A stretch of 64,000 bases of DNA. Origin: Psychrilyobacter atlanticus DSM 19335. Its GTDB lineage: Bacteria > Fusobacteriota > Fusobacteriia > Fusobacteriales > Fusobacteriaceae. Positions 1 to 9,800 of this stretch are shown piece after piece. The translations under genes were made by a program, and so were the position numbers. The notes under the pieces are model-generated. The model was not told the origin of the DNA. It made no database searches and saw only the letters and a program-made list of their open reading frames with translations. The stretch lies in contig NZ_KE384547.1 in assembly GCF_000426625.1 (NCBI RefSeq), forward strand, positions 2,262,854 through 2,326,853. Direction: 5' to 3'. Every line of letters begins with the position of its first letter. Position 1 is the stretch's first letter.

Positions 1-303
1 ACTCACACTAATTTTAAATAACTCTTTCTGTTACTTTCTCGATTCACGAGTACTTAATTTATTTCTATAACTAGAAAAAATTAAGATGTGAAAAAAAGTA
101 ACCAAAGTTCAAGATTATATAAAAATTATTATTTCATAATCTAAAAGATTATAAAAAATCGAATCGAAGCAATATTTTTTAGTAAGTCGTCGAATATTTT
201 TATAAACTTTTTTTCATATTCCATTTACATAATTTTTATAATATCAATTTAAAACTTTGATATATATTAAGATCTTTAAAAAAGGTCATAAGAGGGAAGA
301 GGC

Positions 304-1380
304 CTACTTCTTCTCTCTCTCTGCTATCTCCTTCAATACCTTTTTTATATCCTGAGCTCTCTCTTTTTTACACACTAAGAGGGCATCATCGGTTTCTACT
401 ACCACCAAATCTTCTAACCCAATTGTAGCTACTATTTTTTTCGTTCCTATAATTATATTGTTCTTACTTCCGATCTCAATGAGTTCATTAGCTCTGTTTA
501 CAGTCCCGTTTTCATTGTGTTCCAATACCTCATCTAGTGCAGGGTAACTCCCCACATCATTCCAACCAAAATCTACAGGTATAACCTGGATATTTTGAGC
601 TTTTTCCATTATTCCGAAATCGATGGAGATCTTTTCAAATTTCTCAAATAAAGTTTTAAGTTCCTCTATTTCAGCTTCTGCATCTATTTTTTTATCTTTT
701 AATGCAGTGATCTTATTAAAAATTTTAAAATGTTTCGGCATATATTTTTCAAAAGATCCCATGATCATATCGAGTCCTATGACAAACATCCCACTATTCC
801 ATAGGTAGTTCCCGGCTTCTACATACTCCTCTGCTCTCTCTAAATTTGGTTTTTCCCAAAATCTTATTACCCTACTTGGTTCCCCTATATAGGCTTCCTT
901 TACCTCTATATATCCATATCCTGTTTCAGGTTTATTAGGCTTTATCCCTAATGTAATGATGGAATTAGTTTCCATCGCTATCTCACTGGCTCCTACTATT
1001 CTCTTTCTGAAGTTATCCTCATTTTTTATGATATGATCCGAAGCCAACACCACCATGGTAATGTTTTCATCCTTTAATTTTTCCTTTATCTTAACTGCTC
1101 CATATCCAATGGCAGCAGCAGTATCCTTGAATGCCGGTTCCACAATTATATTTTCATAGGGTAGGTCAGGAAGCTCCTTTCTTATGGCCTCTGCCTGGAT
1201 AGCATTGGTACCTATAAATATCTTATCTGCTGATATGATGGGCAGTATACGGTCTACTGTCATCCTGATTAAACTTCTTTCTTCATCTATTAATTTCAAC
1301 AATTGCTTGGGTCTTTCCTTCGTTGATAGGGGCCAAAATCTTTCCCCAGATCCTCCTGCCATTATAAATGCTGCTAACAT
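304..1380 (-). CDS. manC: Mannose-1-phosphate guanylyltransferase
   Basis: Makes GDP-mannose from mannose-1-phosphate and GTP, a cytoplasmic step that supplies mannose for surface polysaccharides. The 358-residue protein opens with the nucleotidyltransferase signature AGGSGERFWPLS followed by RPKQLL, has a central FWEKP sugar-binding motif and the GNYLWNSGMF segment typical of the ManC/GMP family. It lacks the C-terminal isomerase (cupin) domain of bifunctional enzymes, so it is a single-function form. The start ATG follows a GGAGTGG ribosome site. It is transcribed away from the ABC-F gene and has no polysaccharide neighbours in the window. The specificity for mannose rather than another sugar is assigned by family and not proven. 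Confidence 0.9.
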   Translation of the reverse strand: MLAAFIMAGGSGERFWPLSTKERPKQLLKLIDEERSLIRMTVDRILPIISADKIFIGTNAIQAEAIRKELPDLPYENIIVEPAFKDTAAAIGYGAVKIKEKLKDENITMVVLASDHIIKNEDNFRKRIVGASEIAMETNSIITLGIKPNKPETGYGYIEVKEAYIGEPSRVIRFWEKPNLERAEEYVEAGNYLWNSGMFVIGLDMIMGSFEKYMPKHFKIFNKITALKDKKIDAEAEIEELKTLFEKFEKISIDFGIMEKAQNIQVIPVDFGWNDVGSYPALDEVLEHNENGTVNRANELIEIGSKNNIIIGTKKIVATIGLEDLVVVETDDALLVCKKERAQDIKKVLKEIAEREKK

Positions 1381-1689
1381 ACACCACCACTCCTATTTTA
1401 TCGATTTAATTCTCATTTTTAATCTTAGATTTTTCCATTGAGAAGATAAGTTTTTAATATTTCCCTTTCATCTACAGATCTTATTTTGAGTTTATTTTTC
1501 CTATTCATTTTATTTTTTCATCCCTATTTTTTATCTTGGTAGAGCTTCAATACTTACTACTAATAGTATATACTAAATACTTGAAAAATATGATATAATG
1601 TTACGAATAAAAAAATTATTTTTTATAATTGGATATAGATATACAATCATAATTATCTATTAGACTTATAAAAATTTGGAGGTTAATAA

Positions 1690-3309
1690 ATGATATCAAC
1701 TAGTAGTATAGGGCTTATGTTCCCTGGAAAAAAATTATTTGAAGATGTAAATATTAAATTTACACCTGGTAACTGTTACGGACTTATCGGAGCTAACGGT
1801 GCTGGAAAATCTACATTCTTAAAAATCTTGGCTGGTGAAATCGACGCCACTGAAGGTGAAGTTATCTTAGGACCTAGAGAAAGATTATCTTTCCTACAAC
1901 AAGACCATTTCGCTCACGCAGATGAAGTAGTTTTAAATGTAGTAATGATGGGTCATAAAGAATTATTCGCTATAAAAAAAGAACAGGAAGAGCTTTATGC
2001 AAAACCTGATGCAACAGATGAAGATTATGCAAAAGCTGGAGAATTAACTGATAGAATCGAAGAATTAGACGGTTGGTCTGCTGAAACTAATGCAGAAAAA
2101 TTACTTACTGGATTAGGAGTAGATCCTTCAATTCACTATAAAGTTATGAACGAACTTACAGAGCCTGAGAGAGTTAAAATCCTTTTAGCACAAGCATTAT
2201 TTGGTGATCCAGATGTTCTTTTATTAGACGAACCTACAAATGGTTTGGATATCCATGCTATCAACTGGTTAGAGAACTTTTTAGCAAACTTTAACGCAAC
2301 TGTTATCGTTGTATCACATGATAGACATTTCTTAAATAAAGTATGTACTCATATTGCTGATATCGATTTTGGTAAAGTTAAGATGTTCGTAGGAAACTAT
2401 GATTTCTGGTACGAATCAAGTCAAGTTGTATTAGAATTAATGAGAAATAAAAATAAAAAATTAGAGCAAAAAAGAGAAGAATTACAAACCTTCATCGCTA
2501 GATTCAGTGCCAATGCTTCAAAGTCAAATCAAGCAACAGCAAGAAAAAAGATGTTAGATAACTTAAAATTTGAAGATATGCAAGTTTCAAATAGAAAATA
2601 TCCATTCATCGAATTCAAAGCTGAAAGAGATGCTGGAAACAACATGTTAAAAGTTGAAAACTTAACTAAAACTATCGATGGAGTAAAGGTATTAGATAAT
2701 ATCTCATTCACTATCAATACTGGAGATAAAGTAGTACTTTTAGCTAAAAATGATATAGTTAAAACAACTCTTATCAAGATAATGGCTGGAGAGATAGAAC
2801 CTGATTCAGGTAGTATCACTTGGGGAGTAACAACTTCTTTAGGTTATATGCCTAGAGATAACTCTGAGTACTTCACAGCTAACAGTGGAACTGACCTTAT
2901 TGACTGGTTAAGACCATATTCATCTGATCCTCACGAAAGTTTCATCAGAGGATTCTTAGGAAGAATGTTATTTGCTGGAGAAGATTCTCAAAAGAAACCT
3001 AGTGTTCTTTCTGGAGGAGAAAAAGTAAGATGTATGTTATCTAAAACAATGATGACAGGAGCTAACGTTTACTTATTCGATAACCCTACAGACCATTTAG
3101 ATCTTGAATCTATTACATCATTAAATAAAGCGTTAATTAAATTTAACGGAACTATCATATTTGCAGCTCATGACCATGAGTTTATTCAAACTGTAGCCAA
3201 TAGAATTATTGAAATAACTCCTAATGGAGTTGTCGATAAATTAATGGACTTCGATGAATATATCAAAGACGAAGGTGTAGAAGCTAGACTTGCAGAGATG
3301 TATAACTAA
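1690..3309 (+). CDS. ABC-F family ATPase, YbiT-like, with degenerate second ATP site
   Basis: Soluble tandem-ABC protein of the ABC-F group, whose members act on ribosomes rather than in membranes. The N-terminal domain has Walker A GANGAGKST, Walker B LLLDEPTNGLD, and a signature position reading LTEPERVK. An interdomain linker rich in Lys/Glu follows (about residues 250-300). The C-terminal domain keeps LSGGEKVR, but its Walker A has become AKNDIVKTT (residues 352-360, all three glycines lost) and the catalytic Glu after Walker B is Asn465 (LFDNPTDHLD). The overall layout matches E. coli YbiT. A TG-extended -10 box TATAAT lies at 1594-1599, and AGG precedes the ATG. Codon choice is even and the frame is uninterrupted, so this is not a decaying gene. 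Confidence 0.9.
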   Translation: MISTSSIGLMFPGKKLFEDVNIKFTPGNCYGLIGANGAGKSTFLKILAGEIDATEGEVILGPRERLSFLQQDHFAHADEVVLNVVMMGHKELFAIKKEQEELYAKPDATDEDYAKAGELTDRIEELDGWSAETNAEKLLTGLGVDPSIHYKVMNELTEPERVKILLAQALFGDPDVLLLDEPTNGLDIHAINWLENFLANFNATVIVVSHDRHFLNKVCTHIADIDFGKVKMFVGNYDFWYESSQVVLELMRNKNKKLEQKREELQTFIARFSANASKSNQATARKKMLDNLKFEDMQVSNRKYPFIEFKAERDAGNNMLKVENLTKTIDGVKVLDNISFTINTGDKVVLLAKNDIVKTTLIKIMAGEIEPDSGSITWGVTTSLGYMPRDNSEYFTANSGTDLIDWLRPYSSDPHESFIRGFLGRMLFAGEDSQKKPSVLSGGEKVRCMLSKTMMTGANVYLFDNPTDHLDLESITSLNKALIKFNGTIIFAAHDHEFIQTVANRIIEITPNGVVDKLMDFDEYIKDEGVEARLAEMYN

Positions 3310-3311
3310 AA

Positions 3312-3326
3312 GGAACGTGACGTTCC
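3312..3326. repeat. Short palindromic repeat, variant copy
   Basis: GGAACGTGACGTTCC directly after the ABC-F stop codon. It is the same element as the copies at 17298 and 33134 (core GCAACGTGACGTTGC) with both arms changed at the matching position, so the pairing is preserved. The following ATC is also shared. Confidence 0.6.
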
Positions 3327-3340
3327 ATCTAGATAAAATA

Positions 3341-3370
3341 AAAAAGCTGAGGCTGGCCTCAGCTTTTTTT
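3341..3370 (+). terminator. Rho-independent terminator after the ABC-F gene
   Basis: Stem GCTGAGGC / GCCTCAGC with a TG loop, A-run on the left and T-run on the right. It can serve both this gene and the convergent M20 gene. Confidence 0.85.
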
Positions 3371-3426
3371 ATTCCCCAATAAAATTATAATTTTATAATT
3401 TTTTGGATATTGTGTCCCGTTGTTTT

Positions 3427-4569
3427 TTATTCAAATACTCCTAATTTACGGCAGATACCTGTATATACCCTAAGTCCATTTCCCAATACTTTCTCATCAA
3501 AATTAAATTTGGAATTATGCAGTGATGCAGTATATCCAAGTTCTTTATTTTTAGTTCCTACAAAGAAAAAAAGTCCCCTTGTTACTTCCTGATAAAACCC
3601 AAAATCCTCAGCTAACATCTCAGGATCTATCTCCTCAAATCCCAGTTTTTCATCTCCTCTGACAACATCTTCTAAAACATCGTAGTATTTCTTATCATTT
3701 ATAACAGGAGGATATCCTTCAGCCAACTCTATCTCTATTTCAACTCCATAACTGAGCTCCATTCCACGGGCTATACCCCTTATTTTATCTACAATAAAAT
3801 TAAAGGTCTCTGTAGAAAAAGTCCTTATAGTTCCCTCCATCCGGGTAACTTCCGGAATGATATTTCTTATAGTTCCTCCCTCTATCTTACCTATGGCAAT
3901 TATACTAGGATCAAAAGGAGCTACAAATTTTGAGGTAATAAGATTAAACCCTTCGAACATCTTCCCTGCTACCTGGATGGAATCTATCCCCAACTGGGGC
4001 TGGCCCCCATGACCACTTTTCCCTTTGATAATTATATTTATCTCTGCCGCTTTGGCCATGAATCCCCCTGCTCTGCAGCCGATTATTCCCTCTTCTAACT
4101 TTGGAAAAAGATGTAACCCGAAGATCCCCATAACATTATATTTTTCCAAGATTCCACTTTTTACGATGTCCTTGGCTCCTCCCGGTCCCTCTTCAGCAGG
4201 CTGAAATATTAGAAGGATATTTTTTTTCAATTTTTTCCCCTTTAAATAATCCATAAACCCCAGCAGAGTCGCCATATGACCATCATGTCCGCAGGCATGC
4301 ATAACTCCCTCGTGTTTAGAGGTATAAGAAACTCCTGTTTCTTCTACAATTGTCAGTGCATCCATATCTGTCCTGAACCCATAAGTTTCCTCTGAACCCC
4401 CATCCAGATAGATATAAATTCCTGTTTCACAAATTATTTCAGGCTCATATCCCATCTTTCTTATCTCTCCCAGTAAATAAGCCTGAGTCTTTTTTTCCAC
4501 ATACCCTAATTCCGGAATTTCATGTAAATTTCTTCTATATTTTTTCATATTTTCTATTATTTTTTCCAT
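3427..4569 (-). CDS. M20D-family amidohydrolase, probable N-acetyl-diaminopimelate deacetylase
   Basis: A 380-residue zinc-dependent deacylase of the M20D (YkuR/hippurate hydrolase) family. Visible family motifs are RRNLHEIPELG near the N-terminus, GFRTDMDAL, HACGHDGHMA, FQPAEEGPGGA, the dimer-domain GKSGHGGQP and the late LAEDFGF. In the acetylase branch of lysine/diaminopimelate synthesis, N-acetyl-LL-diaminopimelate must be deacetylated; the neighbouring operon encodes the acetyltransferase and aminotransferase but no deacetylase. This gene faces away from that operon across one intergenic region. The family assignment is sure; the substrate is inferred from context and from general resemblance to Bacillus YkuR. 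A generic aminoacylase remains possible. Confidence 0.75.
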   Translation of the reverse strand: MEKIIENMKKYRRNLHEIPELGYVEKKTQAYLLGEIRKMGYEPEIICETGIYIYLDGGSEETYGFRTDMDALTIVEETGVSYTSKHEGVMHACGHDGHMATLLGFMDYLKGKKLKKNILLIFQPAEEGPGGAKDIVKSGILEKYNVMGIFGLHLFPKLEEGIIGCRAGGFMAKAAEINIIIKGKSGHGGQPQLGIDSIQVAGKMFEGFNLITSKFVAPFDPSIIAIGKIEGGTIRNIIPEVTRMEGTIRTFSTETFNFIVDKIRGIARGMELSYGVEIEIELAEGYPPVINDKKYYDVLEDVVRGDEKLGFEEIDPEMLAEDFGFYQEVTRGLFFFVGTKNKELGYTASLHNSKFNFDEKVLGNGLRVYTGICRKLGVFE

Positions 4570-4752
4570 CCCTGCCTCCTTAAAAGAAATTTCTCATATT
4601 ATCTTAGGTAAAAGTAAACCTTATTTTTTTAATTTTTAAAAATATATATTATATATACGAAACATATATAATACAAAAGTTAAAAAATAATATATTTCAA
4701 AATTATATAACGTATATATTATATATATTTTATTTTATTTTATGTTTAATGC

Positions 4753-4945
4753 TATACTTACTTCAAATCATAAGAATAGAGGTTGCAAATACAAATAGTA
4801 AAGACAGGGAGAAGGCATTTTAAGATCTGTTTTGAAAGGTGTAGTTGCCGAAATATAGATTTCGCAAAAATCTATGTTGGGGATATGGATAAGATCCATA
4901 TAACTGTCATTATCATAATTAGGTAATGGGGTGCTATTTGAAGTC
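4753..4945 (+). promoter_or_regulatory. Lysine riboswitch (L-box) with upstream -10 box
   Basis: The leader of lysC contains the conserved lysine aptamer blocks in order: AGAGGTTGC, AGTA, GTTGCCGAAA, a variable arm, TTGGGG, ACTGTCATT and AATGGGGTGCTATTT. A -10-like TATACT lies at 4753-4758 just before the aptamer (about 4771-4940). The terminator at 4988-5022 makes this a transcription-attenuation switch that shuts the operon off when lysine is high. Confidence 0.9.
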
Positions 4946-4987
4946 ATAGATTATCTTTTATCTCATTTTTGATTAGATGTAATTTTG

Positions 4988-5022
4988 CTCTTCAGTAGTT
5001 CTCACTACTGGAGAGTTTTTTT
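4988..5022 (+). terminator. Attenuator terminator of the lysine riboswitch
   Basis: Stem CTCTTCAGTAGT / ACTACTGGAGAG with a TCTC loop and seven T, between the aptamer and the lysC ribosome site (AGGAGG). Confidence 0.85.
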
Positions 5023-5037
5023 ATTAGGAGGAAAGAT

Positions 5038-6240
5038 ATGATCATAGTACATAAATACGGAGGAAGCTCACTGGCTGACTTAGACAGAATTAAAAAGATT
5101 GCCTCCCACATCTCAAAATTAAGTGATGCAGGAGAGCAGATAGTTGTAGTCGCTTCTGCCATGGGTAAAACCACAAATAACTTAATAGAGATGGCTAAAA
5201 AAATATCTAAAACACCAAATATAAGGGAATTGGATACCCTCATGGCTACAGGAGAACAGCAGACAGTCGCTTTGTTATCTATGGCACTGAACGAATTAGG
5301 TAAAGACTCTATCTCACTTACAGGTCCCCAAGCAGGAATAACTACCGTAGGTCACCACACCAAAAGTCGTATTAAGAGTGTAGATCCAAAGATAATTAGA
5401 TCTCATCTAAATTCCGGGAAGATAGTTATCGTAGCAGGATTCCAGGGAATGAACCAAGATGGAGACATCACTACATTGGGCAGGGGTGGATCGGATACCA
5501 GTGCAGTAGCTCTGGCTGCCAGTTTAGGAGCACAATGTGAGATCTATACCGATGTAGATGGAATTTATGGTATAGATCCCAGAGTATATCCAAAGGCTAA
5601 AAAAATACAAAATATATCTTACGAGGAGATGATGGAAATGGCAAATTTAGGAGCAGGTGTTATGGAAACAAGAGCTGTGGAACTGGGGAAAAAATATAAT
5701 GTTCCCATCTATGTAGGCGAAAGTTTAAGAGATCATGATGGTACCTTGATATTAAATCAAAGTGAAATTATGGAGGATAAACCCATTACCGGCATCACCC
5801 TAAATGAAGATATCTTTATGGTAAATATCCAGCACCTTCCTTATTCGGAAAACCTGGTCGCAAATATTTTTAATACTCTGGGTAAATACGAATTAAATAT
5901 AGATATGATCAGTCAAAACATCACCACTTCCGGTACCTTAGACCTTTCTTTCAGTTGTTTTAAAAGAGAAGAATCTCTTTTGAGAAAAGCTATCGATGAA
6001 TTAAATGGAAAATCACAGGAAATTTCCATAGAGATCAAACCAGATTTAATAATGCTTTCCCTGGTTGGGATCGGAATGGTTAGTTATTCAGGAGTTGCAG
6101 CCAAAGTGTTTAATACCCTGGCTGCTCATAAAATTCCTTTTTATCATATAACTACTTCTGAGATCAGTATCTCATGTACTATTTCTAAGGAGCACAAAAC
6201 TATAGCAATTCAGATGCTAGCTAAAGAATTTGACCTGTAA
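5038..6240 (+). CDS. lysC: Aspartate kinase
   Basis: Phosphorylates aspartate, the committed first step toward diaminopimelate, lysine, threonine and methionine. The 400-residue protein begins MIIVHKYGGSSL, the kinase signature, has GRGGSDTSAVALAA and the TDVDGIYGIDPR segment of the catalytic domain (to about residue 245), and two C-terminal ACT repeats (from about 260), where feedback inhibitors bind. The start ATG has an AGGAGG site seven bases upstream. It is first in the operon behind the lysine riboswitch, so lysine control is expected at transcription; whether the enzyme itself is lysine-sensitive cannot be read here. Confidence 0.95.
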   Translation: MIIVHKYGGSSLADLDRIKKIASHISKLSDAGEQIVVVASAMGKTTNNLIEMAKKISKTPNIRELDTLMATGEQQTVALLSMALNELGKDSISLTGPQAGITTVGHHTKSRIKSVDPKIIRSHLNSGKIVIVAGFQGMNQDGDITTLGRGGSDTSAVALAASLGAQCEIYTDVDGIYGIDPRVYPKAKKIQNISYEEMMEMANLGAGVMETRAVELGKKYNVPIYVGESLRDHDGTLILNQSEIMEDKPITGITLNEDIFMVNIQHLPYSENLVANIFNTLGKYELNIDMISQNITTSGTLDLSFSCFKREESLLRKAIDELNGKSQEISIEIKPDLIMLSLVGIGMVSYSGVAAKVFNTLAAHKIPFYHITTSEISISCTISKEHKTIAIQMLAKEFDL

Positions 6241-6277
6241 AAATCATATAATTAAAAAATTTATTTAGGAGGAGATC

Positions 6278-7264
6278 ATGAAAAAATATAACATCGCCAT
6301 TGTAGGAGCTACCGGAATGGTCGGAAGAACCTTCCTTAAGGTATTAGAAGAAAGAAATTTCCCCATAGACAATCTTTATCTTTTAGCTTCTTCTAGATCT
6401 TGTGGAACAGAAATTAATTTTAGAAATAAAAAATATATAGTTGAGGAACTTACCTCAGAATCTTTTACTAAAGAAATAGATATCGCTCTATTCTCTGCCG
6501 GAGGAAGTATCAGTAAAGAAATGGCTCCTATAGCTGTTTCTCATGGAATCACAGTTATAGATAACAGCAGTGCATGGAGGATGGATCCTAATATTCCTTT
6601 AGTTGTTCCTGAAGTAAACCCAGAAGCAGCAGCAACAAATAAACTCATTGCCAATCCTAATTGTTCTACCATCCAGGTAGTAGTACCTCTAAAGGTATTA
6701 GATGACCTCTATGGAATAAAAAGAGTTATCTACTCTACCTACCAGGCTGTATCTGGATCTGGAGTAGCCGGAATAAAAGATTTAAAAGATGGAATAGATG
6801 GAAAAGCCCCTTCTAATTACCCATATCCTATAGCCTTTAACTGCCTTCCTCACATAGATGAGTTCACAGAGAGCGGCTATACTAAGGAAGAGTTGAAGAT
6901 GATCGACGAAACGAGAAAAATTTTAAATAAACCCGATCTTCCTATTACTTCTACCTGTGTAAGAGTCCCTGTAGAAAATGGACATTCTGTATCTGTTAAT
7001 TTAGAATTTGAAAAAGAATTTGGTTTAGCAGAATTAAAAGAAGTACTTCAAAATAAAGAGGGAATTATCTTACAGGATGATGTACAAAATAATATCTATC
7101 CAATGCCTATAAATGCCAGTGGATCAGATGAGGTATTTGTAGGAAGAATTCGAAGAGATCATAGTATAAAAAATGGTGTAAACCTGTGGATAGTAGCCGA
7201 TAACATCAGAAAAGGTGCTGCTACAAATACCGTTCAAATTGCTGAATTATTGATAGAACAATAA
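6278..7264 (+). CDS. asd: Aspartate-semialdehyde dehydrogenase
   Basis: Reduces aspartyl phosphate to aspartate semialdehyde with NADPH. The 328-residue protein has the N-terminal dinucleotide motif GATGMVG, the SAGGSISKE segment, the catalytic-cysteine motif NPNCSTIQ and the later SGSGVAG substrate loop; the length is normal for the bacterial family. It lies 37 bases after lysC with its own AGGAGG site and is followed 41 bases later by dapA, consistent with one riboswitch-controlled transcript. Confidence 0.95.
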   Translation: MKKYNIAIVGATGMVGRTFLKVLEERNFPIDNLYLLASSRSCGTEINFRNKKYIVEELTSESFTKEIDIALFSAGGSISKEMAPIAVSHGITVIDNSSAWRMDPNIPLVVPEVNPEAAATNKLIANPNCSTIQVVVPLKVLDDLYGIKRVIYSTYQAVSGSGVAGIKDLKDGIDGKAPSNYPYPIAFNCLPHIDEFTESGYTKEELKMIDETRKILNKPDLPITSTCVRVPVENGHSVSVNLEFEKEFGLAELKEVLQNKEGIILQDDVQNNIYPMPINASGSDEVFVGRIRRDHSIKNGVNLWIVADNIRKGAATNTVQIAELLIEQ

Positions 7265-7305
7265 TATTTATATATATTTTATTACAATTTTAAATAGGAG
7301 GATTT

Positions 7306-8187
7306 ATGGGAATTTTTAAAGGATCTGGAGTAGCTCTTATCACCCCGTTTAACGAAGATATGAGTATCAATTATACTAAATTAGAAGAGCTCATAGAATG
7401 GCATATAGAGAACAAGACCGATGCCTTGGTAATCGCTGGAACCACCGGTGAAGCCTCTACCCTTCCAGATGAAGAACATATAGAATTAGTTAGAAGAAGT
7501 GTTGAGGTGGCTAATGCTAGAGTTCCTGTTATAGCAGGAACTGGTAGTAACGATACTCGTCACGGAGTTAGATTAAGCCTTGAATGTGAAAAAGTTGGAG
7601 CCGATGGTCTTCTCATCGTTACACCTTACTACAACAAAACCAACAGACAAGGATTGATAAATCACTATACAACTATAGCTGACAAGGTAAATATACCTAT
7701 TATTTTATACAATGTCCCAGGAAGAACCGGAATGAATATTCCTACTGATGTAGTAGTTGAATTGAGTAACCATAAAAATATAGTAGGACTTAAAGAAGCC
7801 AGTGGAGATATCTCCTACTTAGCTGAAGTAGCTAGAGTCTGTGACAAGGACTTTTCTATTTATTCAGGTAATGACGATATCATAGTTCCTGTTTTATCAT
7901 TAGGAGGAGTTGGAGTTATATCAGTATTAGCCAACGTCATGCCCCTTGAAACTCATAATATTGTTATGTCTTATTTAGAGGGAGATGTGGCTCGATCTAG
8001 AGATTTACAACTTTCTCTAAATTCATTTGTTAATTCTTTATTTTTGGAAACTAATCCAATACCTGTAAAATCTGCAATGAACCTTATGAATATGAATGTT
8101 GGAGGATTAAGACAACCCCTATGGGAGATTAGTTCTAATGCTCAAGAACTTTTAAAAATAGAAATGAAAAAAGTAAATTTAATCTAA
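7306..8187 (+). CDS. dapA: 4-hydroxy-tetrahydrodipicolinate synthase
   Basis: Condenses pyruvate with aspartate semialdehyde, the branch point into diaminopimelate. This 293-residue TIM-barrel protein carries GTTGEASTL, the YYNKTNRQG segment with the catalytic Tyr, YNVPGRTG, and the Schiff-base lysine in GLKEASGD. AGGAGG precedes the ATG. It is the third gene of the lysine-riboswitch operon. The length and motifs fit the standard enzyme with no visible anomaly. Confidence 0.95.
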   Translation: MGIFKGSGVALITPFNEDMSINYTKLEELIEWHIENKTDALVIAGTTGEASTLPDEEHIELVRRSVEVANARVPVIAGTGSNDTRHGVRLSLECEKVGADGLLIVTPYYNKTNRQGLINHYTTIADKVNIPIILYNVPGRTGMNIPTDVVVELSNHKNIVGLKEASGDISYLAEVARVCDKDFSIYSGNDDIIVPVLSLGGVGVISVLANVMPLETHNIVMSYLEGDVARSRDLQLSLNSFVNSLFLETNPIPVKSAMNLMNMNVGGLRQPLWEISSNAQELLKIEMKKVNLI

Positions 8188-8201
8188 AAGGAGGTAACAT
8201 T

Positions 8202-8939
8202 TTGAATATAGCCATATACGGATGGGGACAGATGGGTAAACTCCTAGTAGATACCATCGATAACAGTAAAAATTTAAATTTAGTTGGGATAATCGATTAT
8301 TTTTCTCTGGGAAAGGAATCCCGAATTGTTGAAGCTTTAGAAGACCTTTCTATTGTTCCAGATGTTCTCATAGATTTTTCCCACTACAGTAATTCGATAA
8401 AAATTCTTCCATGGATTATGGCTAATAATGTTCCTACATTGATTGCTACTACAGGACATAGTGAAGAGGAACTAGAAAATATAAAAAAAGCATCCCAAAC
8501 AGTTCCTATACTTAAGGCGACGAACACTTCCCTTGGAATAAATCTGATTACAGAATTATTGGAAACTCTGGTTTCATCTCTGGAAGACTGGGATATTGAA
8601 TTGATTGAAAAACATCATAAAAAAAAAATTGATGCCCCCAGTGGGACAGCTCAATCACTGCTAGAAAAAATAAATGATACCCTAACTTCTAAAAGGGAGT
8701 TGACCTATGGTAGAGAGGGAATCTCTCCTAGAAAGAAGGAGGAGATCGGTGTACATGTAGTTCGTGGAGGAAGTATCGTAGGAGAACATTCTATTATATT
8801 TGCCGGTGAAGACGAGATAATAGAGGTAAAACATGAGGCTCACTCAAAGATGATCTTCGTTAATGGAGCCCTCAAGGGAGCAGCTTGGCTTTCTAATCAA
8901 CAACCGGGATTCTATACAATGAAAGATATTTTCAACTAA
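8202..8939 (+). CDS. dapB: 4-hydroxy-tetrahydrodipicolinate reductase
   Basis: Reduces the DapA product to tetrahydrodipicolinate with NAD(P)H. The 245-residue protein starts MNIAIYGWGQMGKL (a GxGxxG-like nucleotide fold), with IDFSHYSN, ATTGHS, the catalytic stretch EKHHKKKIDAPSGTA and HVVRGGSIVGEH. It is shorter than the roughly 270-residue E. coli enzyme but all core motifs are present. Translation probably starts at TTG: it follows AGGAGG with a seven-base gap, and no better in-frame start exists. It lies 14 bases after dapA. Confidence 0.93.
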   Translation: MNIAIYGWGQMGKLLVDTIDNSKNLNLVGIIDYFSLGKESRIVEALEDLSIVPDVLIDFSHYSNSIKILPWIMANNVPTLIATTGHSEEELENIKKASQTVPILKATNTSLGINLITELLETLVSSLEDWDIELIEKHHKKKIDAPSGTAQSLLEKINDTLTSKRELTYGREGISPRKKEEIGVHVVRGGSIVGEHSIIFAGEDEIIEVKHEAHSKMIFVNGALKGAAWLSNQQPGFYTMKDIFN

Positions 8940-8942
8940 AAA

Positions 8943-8952
8943 GCAACGTGAC
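8943..8952. repeat. Partial copy of the short palindromic repeat
   Basis: GCAACGTGAC just after the dapB stop codon, the left arm and centre of the element at 17298; the right arm is missing. Confidence 0.4.
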
Positions 8953-8990
8953 TAGACTATAAAAAATATATTTTAAAAGGAGAACACCTT

Positions 8991-9704
8991 ATGACAAAAT
9001 TAAATAATGCCCATGAAATAATTCAATATATTAAAAATTCTACTAAATCTACCCCTGTAAAAGCCTATATCAATGGGGAATTAGAAGGAATAGATTTCCT
9101 AAACTGTAAAGTTTTTGGATGCCAAAATAGTAAAACAATCTTTGGAGAATGGAGTGAAGTCAATGAAATTTTAACTACTAACTCTAATTTAATCAGTGAT
9201 TCTCATGTAGAAAGTGATAGAAGAAACTCAGCTATTCCAATGTTAGACACCAGAAATATCCATGCTAGAATCGAACCTGGAGCTGTCATCAGAGATATGG
9301 TAGAAATTGGAGATAATGCCGTTATCATGATGGGTGTTGTTATAAATATTGGTTCCAAAATCGGTGCCGGTACCATGATAGATCTAAATGTAGTAATGGG
9401 AGGAAGAGCCACAGTAGGAGATAACTGTCATATTGGTGCCGGTGCTGTCCTAGCTGGAGTAATCGAGCCACCTAGTGCTGATCCTGTTGTTATAGAAGAC
9501 GATGTAGTTGTCGGTGCTAATGCAGTAATTTTAGAAGGTATCAGAGTCGGAAAAGGAGCCGTTGTAGCCGCTGGAGCAATCGTTACAAAGAACGTCCCTG
9601 CTGGTGTTGTAGTAGCTGGAAATCCTGCTAGAATAATCAAAGATAAAGATGAAAAAACTGCCAGTAAAACTGAAATTATGGAAGACCTGAGAGTTATCAA
9701 ATAA
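8991..9704 (+). CDS. dapH: Tetrahydrodipicolinate N-acetyltransferase
   Basis: Acetylates tetrahydrodipicolinate using acetyl-CoA, which defines the acetylase branch of diaminopimelate synthesis. The 237-residue protein has a short alpha/beta N-terminus, then a left-handed parallel beta helix of hexapeptide repeats (about residues 85-220; stretches such as [13 protein letters not shown] and [15 protein letters not shown]) ending in [14 protein letters not shown]. The length matches Bacillus DapH rather than the longer succinyltransferase DapD. It follows dapB by 51 bases that contain half a palindromic repeat. The presence of an acetylase rather than DapD or a direct dehydrogenase fixes which downstream enzymes are needed. 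Confidence 0.9.
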   Translation: MTKLNNAHEIIQYIKNSTKSTPVKAYINGELEGIDFLNCKVFGCQNSKTIFGEWSEVNEILTTNSNLISDSHVESDRRNSAIPMLDTRNIHARIEPGAVIRDMVEIGDNAVIMMGVVINIGSKIGAGTMIDLNVVMGGRATVGDNCHIGAGAVLAGVIEPPSADPVVIEDDVVVGANAVILEGIRVGKGAVVAAGAIVTKNVPAGVVVAGNPARIIKDKDEKTASKTEIMEDLRVIK

Positions 9705-9800
9705 TGTTCAGCACTTACAAAATCTACAATAATATTAAGATCTAATTTTTATTTTCTTTAAAATAAAGTATTTGGGTAATTTCAAAAAAAAATTATGGCT

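Noticed and set aside
4620..4750. Replication origin in AT-rich DNA
   Set aside because: No DnaA boxes or dnaA/dnaN genes; the AT-rich stretch is the divergent promoter region of the M20 gene and the lysine leader.
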